DNA of 64,000 nucleotides from contig OX377202.1 in the NCBI GenBank assembly GCA_947396885.1, positions 108,084,221 through 108,148,220 on the forward strand, read 5' to 3'. Shown here piece by piece: positions 24,501 through 31,974 of the stretch; the stretch's first letter is position 1; every line of letters begins with the position of its first letter. The stretch is from Heligmosomoides polygyrus polygyrus (Eukaryota; Nematoda; Chromadorea; Rhabditida; Heligmosomidae). The notes under the pieces are model-generated. The model had not been told where the DNA came from. It ran no database searches and worked only from the letters and a program-made list of their open reading frames with translations. The position numbers and the translations under genes were made by a program.

Positions 24501-27500
24501 TCTGTAAGCCACGCCCCTACATGGGTTGGAAAGTTGGCAGTCTCCCTAACTGCATTCTTGCTAGATGGTTGTTGTATATAATATAGACTAATAATAAAGG
24601 TTTGTAAATCCTCACTCCCAGGCAGGAGCATGATATGGAGGTCGCGGGGAGATCCTTTTGGACTTTTGCTCAAAATTTCTAAAAGAAGTTAGCAGTAGGG
24701 GAGACTCCGTTTTGACGGCCATCAAAACGTATTTATATCTCGAGATATACACACTACACCGCATGCACATTGCACATTTCTCACGAAGCATGCTGGCATG
24801 TTTTTTTTTTTGGACTGAGCATGATTTTTATCATTTCCACTTTTTCGTTTGTCTTCGTCGTGGCGCATGAATGAGGCAGGGCATGTAACTAAACAGCTAT
24901 TTTTCAAAAGAATTACTATTACTATTTTCAAAGAATTTGAGCCGCTTACTCTATGCTATTTTTTAAACTCTAACTATCGATTGCGAAAAGTACGATTTTC
25001 GCTATTCGCGACAGCGATTTAAAGCGAATATCGTATTTTCCGACCTGGCGTCTTCAAAAACACTAAGTGTGCGGGAAGTACGTTCTTCACATGAGTCACT
25101 GCCGAGTGCAAACAACCTCCTTTGTGAACCTCGTACTTTTCCGATTTTCCCTTTTGCGCACGTCTTAGATGATTTCTTTGCATTCATGTTTTCGTTATCA
25201 CGTTAATAGCCTAATCAAATTTTTCACTATTAGCTTATTAAAACGTCTAATTTATAGCTCATGTTTCTAACCTTCAATTCTTAACTTATCGTCAATTGTC
25301 ACGGTATAGTGGCGACCGCCTCTGTAAGCCACGCCCCTACATGGGTTGGAAAGTTGGCAGTCTCCCTAACTGCATTCTTGCTAGATGGTTGTTGTATATA
25401 ATATAGACTAATAATAAAGGTTTGTAAATCCTCACTCCCAGGCAGGAGCATGACAATACTACGTAGGCCGATATGGTGAATCCGCTGTAAGATGATACCA
25501 GCGGTATCGTTGATGAATGCGGCCCCAGGGGTCGAGGAGAGGTCGAAAAGATTTTTTTTTGTCCAAACTTTGAGCAGAGGAATTATTTGGGGTGCTGATC
25601 ACGAATCTGACATTCGTTTCTCGTTTACGCCGGAGACGGAAGGTTACGGTAGGTAAGGGTGACCTGAAGCGTTCCTAACCCGTAGCTACCGTACTCCAGC
25701 ATAAAACGAAAAACGGATGTCAGATTCGTGATCAGCACCCCAAATAATCCCCTGGGCGAAGTTTGGGCGAAAAAATTCCGAATAGGCGATCGTGAAAGTA
25801 CAGAAGTGCCAAAATTTCAAAGAAAGCTAGGATCTATCCTAGTCCGGGGTCGCATAAGTAAAAGTATAATATGTGACCAATTCACTCAAGACTTACAGAG
25901 CGGCTCCTACAGAACAACACAGAACCTAAACAAGAAAAAGTCACAAAGAAAAAACGAAAAAATTGCATTTATTACGGTTGTAAGAAGGCAAAGTTGTGTG
26001 CCCTCCTCACCATGTTAGATCCTGGTTATAACATGCCAAGCGACGGTCAGCACGCGGCATGACTCTATTCCGTCGCTCTTTGCACGCCAAGACGGCCGTA
26101 AACCGCGGCGATTTTTTCGTTTGTTCGTCCGTTTTTGGTTTCTTTTAGGTTACTTCGTTCTCTAGAAGCCGCTCGGTAAGTATTAATTCATTTTGTTGCC
26201 TAGTTTTTAGTTATATGCCCCCCCCCCCGGACTAGGATAGATCCGAAAGCTATACTAATTTTTTGGCGCAATACGGCTTGGGGGTAGACTGCTATTTCGG
26301 TAGGCCTGAATATATGCTCTATATACGCCTGTAATAGGATAGAATATGTCATCTAGCAGAGGCCCACCCCATACTAGATTGTGCTAGAATAATCAACTCT
26401 TGTATGAAAAAGAAAACTCGTCGTCAAAACTCCACCCCTCCCCCAAGTCGTACTGCACCAATTTTCCTTAATCAAAGTTATTCTAATCCTGTTGGAGAGC
26501 CTCTAGTTTAATCTGGAAGAAGCTCGTTTCAAATTGAAAGATGTTCAGCTTGTTTTCAAAATTTTGCTTAGAAGAGTGTCCCATCTGATTTGAAAAGTGT
26601 TCAGTTTGATGCGCGACGCCACAGCACTATAACAAGTAGCCGATGCGAGTGATCGACATCGTTATAGTTCTCACACTGGCAGAAAGCAGCGTCTGAAGCA
26701 TAAACCCCTCCGCTGACGCTCACCTGAATCCACCTCCATAGCAACTTCTGAAGTGGACGCGATGGAAGAGACGAGAGTGAATATCAGATCATGAATGGAG
26801 CTCTTGCAAGCGGCTGGAATCGAGCAAACATCAGTGACTTAGGACCGAAATCCACAAAGAAGATGCTGAATTCTCACTAAGGTCCAGTAGATCCGTCTCA
26901 GAGATCCTCAGGTTACACTCGTCGATGAGAGCAGTCTGCATCGCAAACTCTGGAGCGACATTGTCACCAACTCCAAGCACTCGCAGCACTAGACTTCGAA
27001 CACGCTCGGATTTGAACTGAAGGGCCTCCTAAATTTAATTTTCTACAGTAGTCTTCCAGCTTGACGAATGCATGTAGCAATCCCAACGTTCACCAAACAA
27101 GGTTTTCTCTCTCTCGTTCAATCTATAAAGCTTTACTAAGGATAGGAACATTTCGACCGAAGACAGTATACACAGCTTGTGGGACACTCTATGCAGGGAG
27201 CAAGAGTGCTCCCTCCTGACGACTACACGAAATGCAGCTATAAGACTTTACTATATGGATCAGTATTAATCGGTATCAACTGCTTTTCTCCTTGCTTTCT
27301 TCTATCAACAGAAGAGGGATAAGCCTTCATCTTCGTGATCCTTATTAAACGATGCCCCACCATATAGGTCTCATTGAGAATCTTTGGGCAAGTTCAGAGA
27401 TGTCCCTTGTAAATTGCCCTTCTAGCAAGCCATCTAAAAGGTTGATGTACTTTACAGTAATCTTGAGAAGAGCAGTGAGCTGCCAGAATCACCAAAGCAA

Positions 27501-29625
27501 AGTTGAACATAGTTGGAAAACTTTGCTGCAAAGCTTTCCTAGTAGATTCGTTGTTCTTTTATCTTGCTGGGCTTATCAAAACTCATCTCCTGTGGTTACT
27601 GGTAATCATAGAGCAAAGTGCCCGTGCGCGAAGAATGAAGGTTCTCGGATGTGTTCTGCGCGTCAACTGCTTGATAAAGGTGATAGGCAGAGCTTTTCAA
27701 ATTTGTTTCAGGTGTTGTTTCATCCTGCCGCGCATTTTCACCGTTCTCCCACAACTAGGAAAGCTGTTTTGGGCAGCCATTCGAGCAATTATTAAGGCTT
27801 AGAGGAGGTAAGGTTAGCGTGATTGTAGGTGCAAGTCTAAACGGAGGAGATTCACTTGATATTCTCGTAAAAATCACTACAATCCTAACATAACCTCTAC
27901 GAGAATATCAGGTGGATCTCTCGTCAATTAGACTGCACCTACAATAACGCTAACCTTATGTCCTCTAGTTCCAATAATTGCTCGAATGGTTGCCCGAAAC
28001 AACATCCCTAGTTGGGGGGAGAATAATGAAAATAGCGGCAGAATGAAGCAGAACCTGGAACAAATTCGAACAACTCTGCCTACCGCCTAAGCCAAGAAGT
28101 TGACGCGTAGTCGTCGAGTCAGGAGAAGTGCAAGAACATGATGTGACAGAAGGAAGCGTGCTAACGTGAACTCCAGGAAGGGCTTAACTATTCTCAAGTG
28201 TTTAATAAACTTACAACGGGAAAAAACCTGTCTGGGCTGTCCACCTTAGTCCGAACCGAAATTCAGGGAAATTGTTACGGAACCACACAGTTGCCTGTCC
28301 CTCTGCTAAGTAGTCGCTGCAGCTAATGATACTTGCGGCTTTTCTGGCGCAAATAGGGTTCGGGGGGGGGGGGGGGGGGGAGGGGCTTCTGATAGGCAGA
28401 AAATCTCCTAGAGCCCCCCCCCCCCCTACCCTTTTTGCGTCGGTAATGTTCCTCATCCCCGGCTCCAATGCATAGAGCCTGTAATAAGGGCGCTCCGGGG
28501 CTAATAAAAACCAGGTTTGAACCGCGCGGCTGTGGTCGTTGCGCACCGGACAACTCGGACGGGTTTTTTCCGGTTGTAAGTGTATCGGCGAGTCTGCGAA
28601 CCTCTCCGCTGATACGGAGACAGAACATGGGAAGAAACTCCGGAATCTGGTCCATTTTGCCATAGGCGTGCTAAGTGTACCACACCCCGGATTTTCTTCT
28701 TTTGCATGCGCAGGGCTCTCTGCAATATAAGAACATCGTTAGTCTATGCGTTTCGCGAAACGACTGTAATTCACGTATGGAAACTGGTGAACGCTTTCCG
28801 CATTCCCTCTCTGAAGAATACCAAGTTTCCTCGATGTTTTGTGCTATTCTAACAATGTTCTAACACATTTGTTTAAGCCTGGAGTGGCTGATATAGAGGG
28901 TACATGTTGTGACAGGATGTTTTGTTCCGATCAAAACTCTTGCGCCAGTCAGGACTCGAACTCGCACCTTCTGCTTTCCGGGCAGCGATGCTACGCCTTA
29001 GCCCTAGTTTGTACTTGCGGCACTGCGCGGCGCGGCACCACGATCGCCATAGATATCGATTTTTCGCGCCGCCCGGTCGATATCTCTCCGACCATCGAGC
29101 CGCTCCGCGCAGCGGCGCAAGTATAAACTAGGGCTTACACCACCGGCACGGTTTGACCGCACCTGACATCCGTGGCATCCTCTACGCGCATTAACACTCA
29201 TTGTGATGGTGCCCTTTGTTGATTTCCTAGGCGTTTATGTTATGTTTTGCTATCGACAAATCCGAAAGACTTTGTGAAGGGAACCGAAAAGCACAAAAAC
29301 GCGGAGGGGGATAGAAAACTTGGAGGAACTGGCGGTGTGCTCAATACCGTACTATATTGATCGCACTTGAATGGGTTGCTATCTGGTCCCACAACGATCA
29401 CTTGACCACTGTAGGCGAACTCGTCCGAAGCTTGGCAGACGTCTCGTAATTACCACTGTCTGTTTAGTCGCGAGCGTGTAAGTCCACAAAGTCGGCGGTT
29501 TTAGAGGTCACAAGCGGATTCCTTTTACTCACCGTGTCCTGTGTGCCAATCAGTCCAATGGTGGTCGAGTTTTTCAAGGCCAACTCGTTGATTTCCATAG
29601 CGTCCGCATCGTCATTCCCGGACAT
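3299..29625 (-). CDS. ufd-2: Ubiquitin conjugation factor E4 (UFD-2/UBE4B), final exon not found
   Basis: E4 factor of the ubiquitin-proteasome pathway: a U-box ligase that lengthens ubiquitin chains and works with the CDC-48/p97 segregase in cytosol and nucleus. Exons in transcript order: 29625-29533, 27028-26878, 26813-26724, 23570-23446, 23386-23292, 23223-23091, 21151-20999, 20850-20731, 20668-20570, 20481-20395, 19564-19475, 15058-14953, 14832-14696, 13625-13524, 11935-11814, 11738-11637, 9096-8991, 8846-8730, 7901-7774, 7212-7017, 5389-5225, 5166-5044, 4445-4363, 4283-4192, 3445-3299. All phases agree and give 987 codons, close to the roughly 1,000 aa of nematode and yeast E4 proteins. 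The Ufd2 core shows [18 protein letters not shown], [15 protein letters not shown] and [14 protein letters not shown] motifs. The U-box (about 936-987) shows [20 protein letters not shown]. The start at 29625 follows an acceptor-like CACAATAG that could receive a spliced leader. Only the last 15-25 residues are missing. A possible extra small exon near 26630-26690 is unresolved. Confidence 0.93.
3537..3705. mobile_element. Hairpin MITE, TWA-target family
   Basis: The ends are inverted copies of GGGCCTGTWCATACTTCGCG, and the middle is a long imperfect palindrome containing ATCGATTTTTG. TAA flanks the left end; the right flank has drifted. It lies inside a ufd-2 intron. Confidence 0.7.
3983..4072 (+). 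ncRNA. SL1 spliced-leader RNA-like sequence (gene variant or pseudogene)
   Basis: Positions 3983-4004 match all 22 nt of the nematode SL1 leader (GGTTTAATTACCC...TTTGAG). They are followed at once by GT, as at the 5' splice site of an SL RNA. CCCAAGTTTG (3993-4002) can pair with CAAACTGGG (4016-4024), leaving one bulged A and placing the splice site in the loop, as in SL RNA stem-loop I. A weak Sm-like run, ACTTTTTTCG, follows near 4047. No clear third stem is visible. It sits in a ufd-2 intron on the opposite strand. It could instead be the 5' end of a retro-copied trans-spliced mRNA, since an ATG follows at 4028. Confidence 0.55.
4597..4730. mobile_element. Hairpin MITE, TWA-target family, with TAA duplication
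   Basis: A 134-bp palindrome has ends GGCCCCGTTCATACTTCCG and TAGTATAAACAGGGCC. It is flanked by TAA on both sides (4594-4596 and 4731-4733). The right TAA is shared with the next MITE at 4734. A 3-bp TWA duplication with GGGCC-type ends is what is known for PIF/Harbinger elements. Confidence 0.8.
4734..4885. mobile_element. Second hairpin MITE, abutting the first
   Basis: It starts directly after the TAA at 4731-4733 (TTCATACTTCGATGG) and ends AGTATGAACAGGCTA before TAA at 4886. The middle repeats the CAAATCATACGTATCG motif in both orientations. Sharing the target trinucleotide with the preceding element suggests one inserted at the other's boundary. Confidence 0.75.
5425..5760. repeat. AT-rich repeat with about 21-nt internal period
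   Basis: The stretch repeats phrases of the type GGACACTTTTC then CAAATTGAACA about every 21 nt. Related copies lie at 6790-6890, 11460-11550, 12125-12240, 13280-13350, 19600-19650, 20300-20385, 23640-23780, 26490-26615, 39968-40035, 40880-40960 and 58375-58545. Many lie next to an AT-rich partner containing AAAGCTTATTTTA and GATTGCGCCATG. I do not recognise the family. Confidence 0.55.
6075..6240. mobile_element. Hairpin MITE, CTG-target family (diverged copy)
   Basis: Inverted ends GGGATTCATAAACGACTTAC and AAGTCGTTGATGAATCC enclose a palindrome containing AACGCGGCTTATCG. This is the same family as 38575-38744. No target duplication is legible in this older copy. A G-run lies just upstream (6036-6047). 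Confidence 0.7.
8115..8640. mobile_element. TWA-target MITE split by an unrelated insert
   Basis: The left arm (8118-8215, GGGCCCGTTTGTACTTCGATG) and right arm (8590-8638, GACGCCGGAAGTATAAACGG) are inverted copies of one another. About 370 bp between them does not fold with either arm. That insert contains CGACTGAATTACGCGGGATGTCAAGAGAAC, which recurs in diverged form near 39490-39600. Confidence 0.6.
9650..10065. repeat. Diverged foldback with ATCCGAATCGGAT motifs
   Basis: GACTAGTAGACATCGGATCC at the left and an inverted counterpart near 10020-10050 (GGATCCAATGTCTAGCGACTAG) bound a region full of TCCGAATC/GATTCGGA. Similar ATTCGGAT-rich sequence occurs at 15090-15300. Both lie in ufd-2 introns. 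Confidence 0.5.
10085..10325. mobile_element. Hairpin MITE (GAGCATGAAAGGGTTTGG family)
   Basis: The outer arms GTCGGTTAGTGATCGAGCAT and GCTCGGTGACTAACCAAC are inverted copies containing AAAGGGTTTGGAACAGAT. A second member lies at 21305-21530, where the two arms are separated by a 22-base C-run. Confidence 0.65.
10875..11110. repeat. Palindromic repeat of the TGCTGATCACGAAT family
   Basis: The left arm GGTTACTTGGGGTGCTGATC and right arm GATCACCATCCCAAATAGCC are inverted. AATTACGGTAGGCACAGATG and its inverse form the centre. Other copies lie at 25585-25750, 31590-31935, 32530-32845 and 33395-33490. Confidence 0.65.
12690..13165. mobile_element. G/C-run MITE (family with TATCCTAGTC ends)
   Basis: Arms of about 220 bp are inverted: a G-run, then AATTAAAAATTATGTAACGAA on the left, and TTGTTACATAATTTTTAATT then CCCCACGGACTAAGATAG on the right. 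The centre holds TTATAACATGTCAGGCGGCG twice. Related copies lie at 25845-26250, 34950-35362, 37949-38360, 39770-39970 with 40965-41235, and shorter ones near 49780-49990, 56340-56540 and 62660-62790. Confidence 0.7.
13680..13912 (-). repeat. Family-B SINE, diverged, antisense
   Basis: On the - strand it reads the family-B body and tail (GGCGAATTAG-type centre, TTGACAAACGCCGTCCTTTATTCC end). The tRNA-like head has decayed. It lies next to the ufd-2 exon at 13524-13625 without disturbing it. Confidence 0.55.
14225..14575. mobile_element. Hairpin MITE with 3-bp CTG duplication
   Basis: The ends GGCCCGGATTCATCAAA and TTTGATGAATCCGGGCC are perfect inverted repeats. CTG flanks both sides (14222-14224 and 14576-14578). 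The interior is a long palindrome with GGGTATAGG/CCTATACCC and GTACGATT motifs. It belongs to the same end family as 24392-25525 and 38575-38744. Confidence 0.75.
15405..18577 (+). mobile_element. RTE-clade non-LTR retrotransposon (LINE), defective
   Basis: The main frame opens at 15484. An AP-endonuclease domain (about residues 70-300) shows [28 protein letters not shown] and APQHRPL. The reverse transcriptase follows with [26 protein letters not shown] and YADD near 17752. The C-terminus has [10 protein letters not shown] and ends at about 18524. Breaks are TAG at 17635-17637, a frameshift near 18136-18170 and TAG at 18243-18245. A (GAA)n tail (18524-18577) is typical of RTE 3' ends. It is inserted in the mariner just past the mariner transposase stop. 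The 5' limit is approximate and no target duplication is clear. Confidence 0.92.
18524..18577 (+). repeat. (GAA)n tail of the LINE
   Basis: About 18 uninterrupted GAA/AAG triplets separate the LINE C-terminus from mariner sequence. The length suggests recent insertion or slippage growth. Confidence 0.9.
19664..19832. mobile_element. Hairpin MITE, TWA-target family
   Basis: The ends AGGGCCTGTTCATACTTCGC and GCGGAGTATGAACAGGTCCT are inverted, followed inward by GACGGGAGCGAC and its inverse. The centre holds ATCGATCAGTG and AAAATCGATAGG. The flanking trinucleotide is no longer clear. It lies in a ufd-2 intron. Confidence 0.7.
21305..21530. mobile_element. Hairpin MITE with a central 22-base C-run
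   Basis: GGTTGGTTCGTAAGCAAGCA on the left pairs with TGCTCGGTCACTAACCGAC on the right, with AAAGGGTTTGGAAC in both arms. A run of 22 C (about 21369-21390) sits between the arms. It is the same family as 10085-10325, which lacks the run. Confidence 0.65.
21570..22870. mobile_element. Large foldback element with tRNA-like arms
   Basis: Arms of about 390 bp (21575-21965 and 22485-22860) are inverted copies: GATGTAGGGCCCTGTGAGC on the left against CACAGGGCCCTACATCC on the right. Each arm carries a tRNA-like unit reading inward. The right arm read on - shows A-box-like GGTAGCACAGTTGGTAGG and B-box-like AAGTTCGACTCC. The left arm keeps GGCGCAGTTGGTAGG and AAGTTCGACTGC. The unique centre is about 520 bp. 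It fills the ufd-2 intron 21152-23090. Confidence 0.75.
24392..25525. mobile_element. CTG-target hairpin MITE interrupted by a TRIM
   Basis: The left arm GGGCCAGATTCATCAACCG and right arm GTTGATGAATGCGGCCC are inverted. CAG flanks both ends (24389-24391 and 25526-25528). The two halves, 24392-24476 and about 25456-25525, together match the size of the other family members. The 979 bp between them is the element at 24477-25455. Confidence 0.75.
24477..25455 (+). mobile_element. TRIM-like miniature LTR retrotransposon
   Basis: Two direct repeats of 159 bp (24477-24635 and 25297-25455) begin TGTCACGG and end GCATGATA or GCATGACA. They are almost identical. Each contains TATA-like GTATATAATATAG and the poly(A) signal AATAAA. 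TGGAGGTCGCGGGG follows the first repeat directly and fits a tRNA primer-binding site. ATAC flanks the whole element (24473-24476 and 25456-25459). The 661-bp interior has no plausible long coding frame. It lies in a ufd-2 intron. Confidence 0.78.
25585..25750. repeat. Palindromic repeat of the TGCTGATCACGAAT family
   Basis: GGGGTGCTGATCACGAATC and GATTCGTGATCAGCACCCC form near-perfect arms. Within them GGTTACGGTAGGTAAGGGTG is inverted as well. No coding content is visible. Confidence 0.7.
25845..26250. mobile_element. G/C-run MITE
   Basis: The left end TATCCTAGTCCGGGGTCGC and right end CCCCCGGACTAGGATAGATC are inverted. The arms include GACTTACAGAGCGGCTCCT and the centre contains GATCCTGGTTATAACATGCC. 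It is the same family as 12690-13165. Confidence 0.7.
27580..28190. mobile_element. Foldback element (CTCGTAAAAATCA family), copy 1
   Basis: Arms of about 200 bp meet near 27890: GATATTCTCGTAAAAATCAC is followed by CCTCTACGAGAATATCAGGT. Outward, both arms carry GTTAGCGTGATTGTAGGTGC and TTCGAGCAATTATT in opposite orientation. A second copy lies at 30690-31210. It occupies the first intron of ufd-2. Confidence 0.7.
28205..28600. repeat. Palindromic repeat with G-run and C-run
   Basis: A run of about 19 G (28362-28380) on one arm faces a C-run (about 28416-28426) on the other. CTTTTCTGGCGCAAATAGGG occurs on the left arm, and the GCTTCTGATAGGCAGAAA segment joins the two runs. A related copy near 30380-30600 shares the GTCCCGTAACG/GTTACGGAACC and CCGGTTGTAAGTGT parts. 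Confidence 0.5.
28865..29165 (-). repeat. Family-A SINE split by a MITE
   Basis: The SINE (TCAGGACTCGAACTCGCACC T-arm, TTGATCGGAACA-type 3' part on -) is interrupted at TTA by the MITE 29001-29134. The remaining CACCACCGGCACGG resumes exactly where the family sequence requires. This gives an internally documented empty site. Confidence 0.75.
29001..29134. mobile_element. 134-bp TWA-target MITE with clean TTA duplication
   Basis: The ends GCCCTAGTTTGTACTTGCGG and GCAAGTATAAACTAGGGC are inverted, with TTA at 28998-29000 and 29135-29137. The interior pairs GCGCGGCGCGGCACC with GCGCAGCGGCGC and includes GATATCGATTTTTCGC. A member of exactly the same length lies at 36616-36749. Confidence 0.85.
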
Positions 29626-30689
29626 CTATTGTGGTTCAGTGCTGCTTACTGGAAATTACCCCTTCTTAGACCAGAAATTGAGGCAAGTCGCGGTTCGTCT
29701 AACGATAGGAGTCGGAGAGCGTGTAGATGACTACAGGCGTTCCCGAAGAGGATATGAGATGAACCGGAAATGCTCCAGATTTCAGAAGAACCGGGGAAAC
29801 ACCTGCCGACCGCTGCACTTAAAGTCATCCCCGCGTGGAACAACAGCACGTAAATTTGCGGACCAGTTGCAGCACACAATTTTTATTCGGCCGTCAAATA
29901 GAGCTCCAGTACGGTTAGAAGGGTATACGCCCTGATTTTTGAAACTATAGCGGAAGCCACTTCTTGCCGTTTAAGGCAATGACAGAATCTATAGGAAAAT
30001 TAATATTCAACGCAGGTGCTGTGGCAATCAGGCGGTTTCGGGAATACGGTAGTGACGAAGTTGTGCAGTAGCGCAGCCGGACTTGCCGGTGCAGACAGCT
30101 TCGTGCTAAGCGCTTGTTACTCGTCTTAGAGTCCTGTTTCTATGCTTATTTTGAGGTTGCGAAGCGCTTAAGGTTAGACCTAAAGATCAGGATCCTTTCT
30201 AGGGGACACTGTTGCATGAAGGATGACTAGGAAGCCCACCAGCTTCATCCGAAAGATTGAGAGCTTCCCAGAGGTTAAAGTCCACTAAACGCTGGGGTTT
30301 TCTCAAGTTGTTGTGTCCCGGCTGCTACTGATGAAGGAACTAGCAAGGTTTGAAGATAGTCGATTCGGGGGTCCACTCGGTATTCTCGTTCTATATGACT
30401 TTCTGCCCATCAGAAGCCCCCCCCCCCAAACCTATTTGCGCCGGACAAGCCCTCAAATAGGTTTGGGAGACTTCTGATGGGAGACAAGCACTGCAGCGAC
30501 TGATTAGCAAAGGGATAAGCAACTGCGTGGTCCCGTAACGACTTCCCTGAATTTCACTCCGAAACTACGGTGGACAACTCAGTTGGGTTTTTCTCGTTGT
30601 AAGTTTATCAAACACTTGAAAGTCGTTAAAACTTTGTAGGAGTTCACGTCGGCACTGTTCCTCCTGGCACGTGATGTCCTAACACTTCT
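29626..30689. other. Upstream region of ufd-2, no gene recognised
   Basis: This should contain the ufd-2 promoter and 5' UTR or trans-splice site. I see only a palindromic remnant with a C-run at about 30418-30427 and no supportable exon. Open frames at 29646-29935 lack codon bias or a known motif. Confidence 0.4.
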
Positions 30690-31210
30690 CCTCACCCGAC
30701 GACTACGCGTGAACTTCTTGACTTAGCGATAGGCAGAGTTGTTCGAATTTGTTCAGGTTTTGCTTCATTCCGCCGTGCTTTTTCACCGTTCCCCTCAACT
30801 AGGAGTGCTACTTTGGGCAACTATTCGAGCACTTATTGGGACTAGAGGACATAAGGTTAGCATGATTGCAGGTATAAGTCTAAGCGAAGGAGGTTCATTT
30901 GATATTCTCGTAAAAATCATTACATTCCTAACATGATTTTTACGAGAATATCAGGCGGACCTTCCTCGATTAGACTTGCACCTACAATCACGCTAACCTT
31001 ACCTCCTCTAAGCCCTAATAATTGCTCGAATGATTGCCCAAAACAGCATTCCTGGTTGGAGGGAGAATGGTGAAAATACGTGACAGAATGAAGCAAAATC
31101 TGGAACAAATTTGAACAACTCTGCCTATCACCTCTGTCAAGCAGTTGACGCGCACTCGCCTGCGTCAGGAGACGAGTAAGGACATGACATCCAAGAGTGA
31201 GCGTGGTGAC
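30690..31210. mobile_element. Foldback element (CTCGTAAAAATCA family), copy 2
   Basis: The arms meet near 30930 (TATTCTCGTAAAAATCATTA then ATGATTTTTACGAGAATATC). Outward, both carry the TTAGCRTGATTGCAGGTAY segment and AGAGTTGTTCGAATTTG in inverse orientation. Pairing is better preserved than in copy 1, so it is probably younger. Confidence 0.7.
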
Positions 31211-31275
31211 GCGAGGGCATAAGAAGATTCAGTGGTTTTTATGAGAATGTCAGGTGCCCCCCCCCCCACACTTTT

Positions 31276-31492
31276 GGGCCCGTTCATACTTCGCGACGGG
31301 AGCGACAGGAGCGACTGGTCGCCCGAGCACACCATACGTATCGATTTGTGTTGGGCGATCGCTCGGCATCAACCGGATTTAACATTTGTCTTTAGTATTA
31401 CGGTAGAGTACGGTAGGTTACGATGATAGAATCGGGTGACTAAGAATGTCTACTGCAGGAGCGACTCAGTGGCTGCCATCGCGAAGTATGAA
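31276..31492. mobile_element. TWA-target MITE with internal insert
   Basis: GGGCCCGTTCATACTTCGCG on the left and CGCGAAGTATGAACGCTCCC-like sequence on the right form the ends. About 60 bp in the middle belongs to the GTACGGTAGGTTACG palindrome family. A 9-base C-run precedes the left end. Confidence 0.55.
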
Positions 31493-31589
31493 CGCTCCCT
31501 TTCGCTGTGACAAGAAAGATGTTGTACTTTTACAAACAACTCCAGACTCCGAAGAGAAGCCGAAAAGCATTTTTTAACCCAAACCAGTA

Positions 31590-31935
31590 GGCGGGAATTT
31601 GGGATGCTGACTACGAATCTAACATTCGTCTTTAGTAAAGTCTTTTACGGTAGAGTACGGTAGGTTTCGATGATAGAACCGGGTGACTAAGGCTATCTGG
31701 GTCATGATCACCGATTTCGCCGAAATTTCGCCAAGGGGTTATTTGGGATGCTGATCATGAATCTTACATCCGTTTTTTGTTTTGCGCTGGAGTACGGTAG
31801 GTTACGGTAGGTGCGGGTAATCGTTGACAGCCTCAGTCATCCGTACCAACCGTAACCTACCGTTCTCCAGCGTAATACCAAAAACGGATGTCATATTCGT
31901 GATCAGCATCCCAAATAACCCCCTAGACGAAGTTT
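31590..31935. repeat. Tandem palindromic repeats of the TGCTGATCACGAAT family
   Basis: A diverged left part (31590-31735) is followed by a good palindrome (31735-31930). Its arms read TTATTTGGGATGCTGATCAT and GTGATCAGCATCCCAAATAA, and its centre reads GGTTACGGTAGG. It lies between ufd-2 and the NDUFA11-like gene. Confidence 0.65.
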
Positions 31936-31974
31936 GGGCGAAATCGGTGATCATGACCTTGTAGCCTTACCAGG

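Noticed and set aside
26630..26700. An extra ufd-2 exon ([18 protein letters not shown])
   Set aside because: An acceptor exists, but the only donor in phase is weak (C|GTCGCG), and the exons on either side already join in frame without it.
28211..28663. A 150-codon - strand frame as a gene
   Set aside because: It spans a G-run and a C-run of a palindromic repeat and is rich in Pro/Gly from the runs; no splice signals or motifs.
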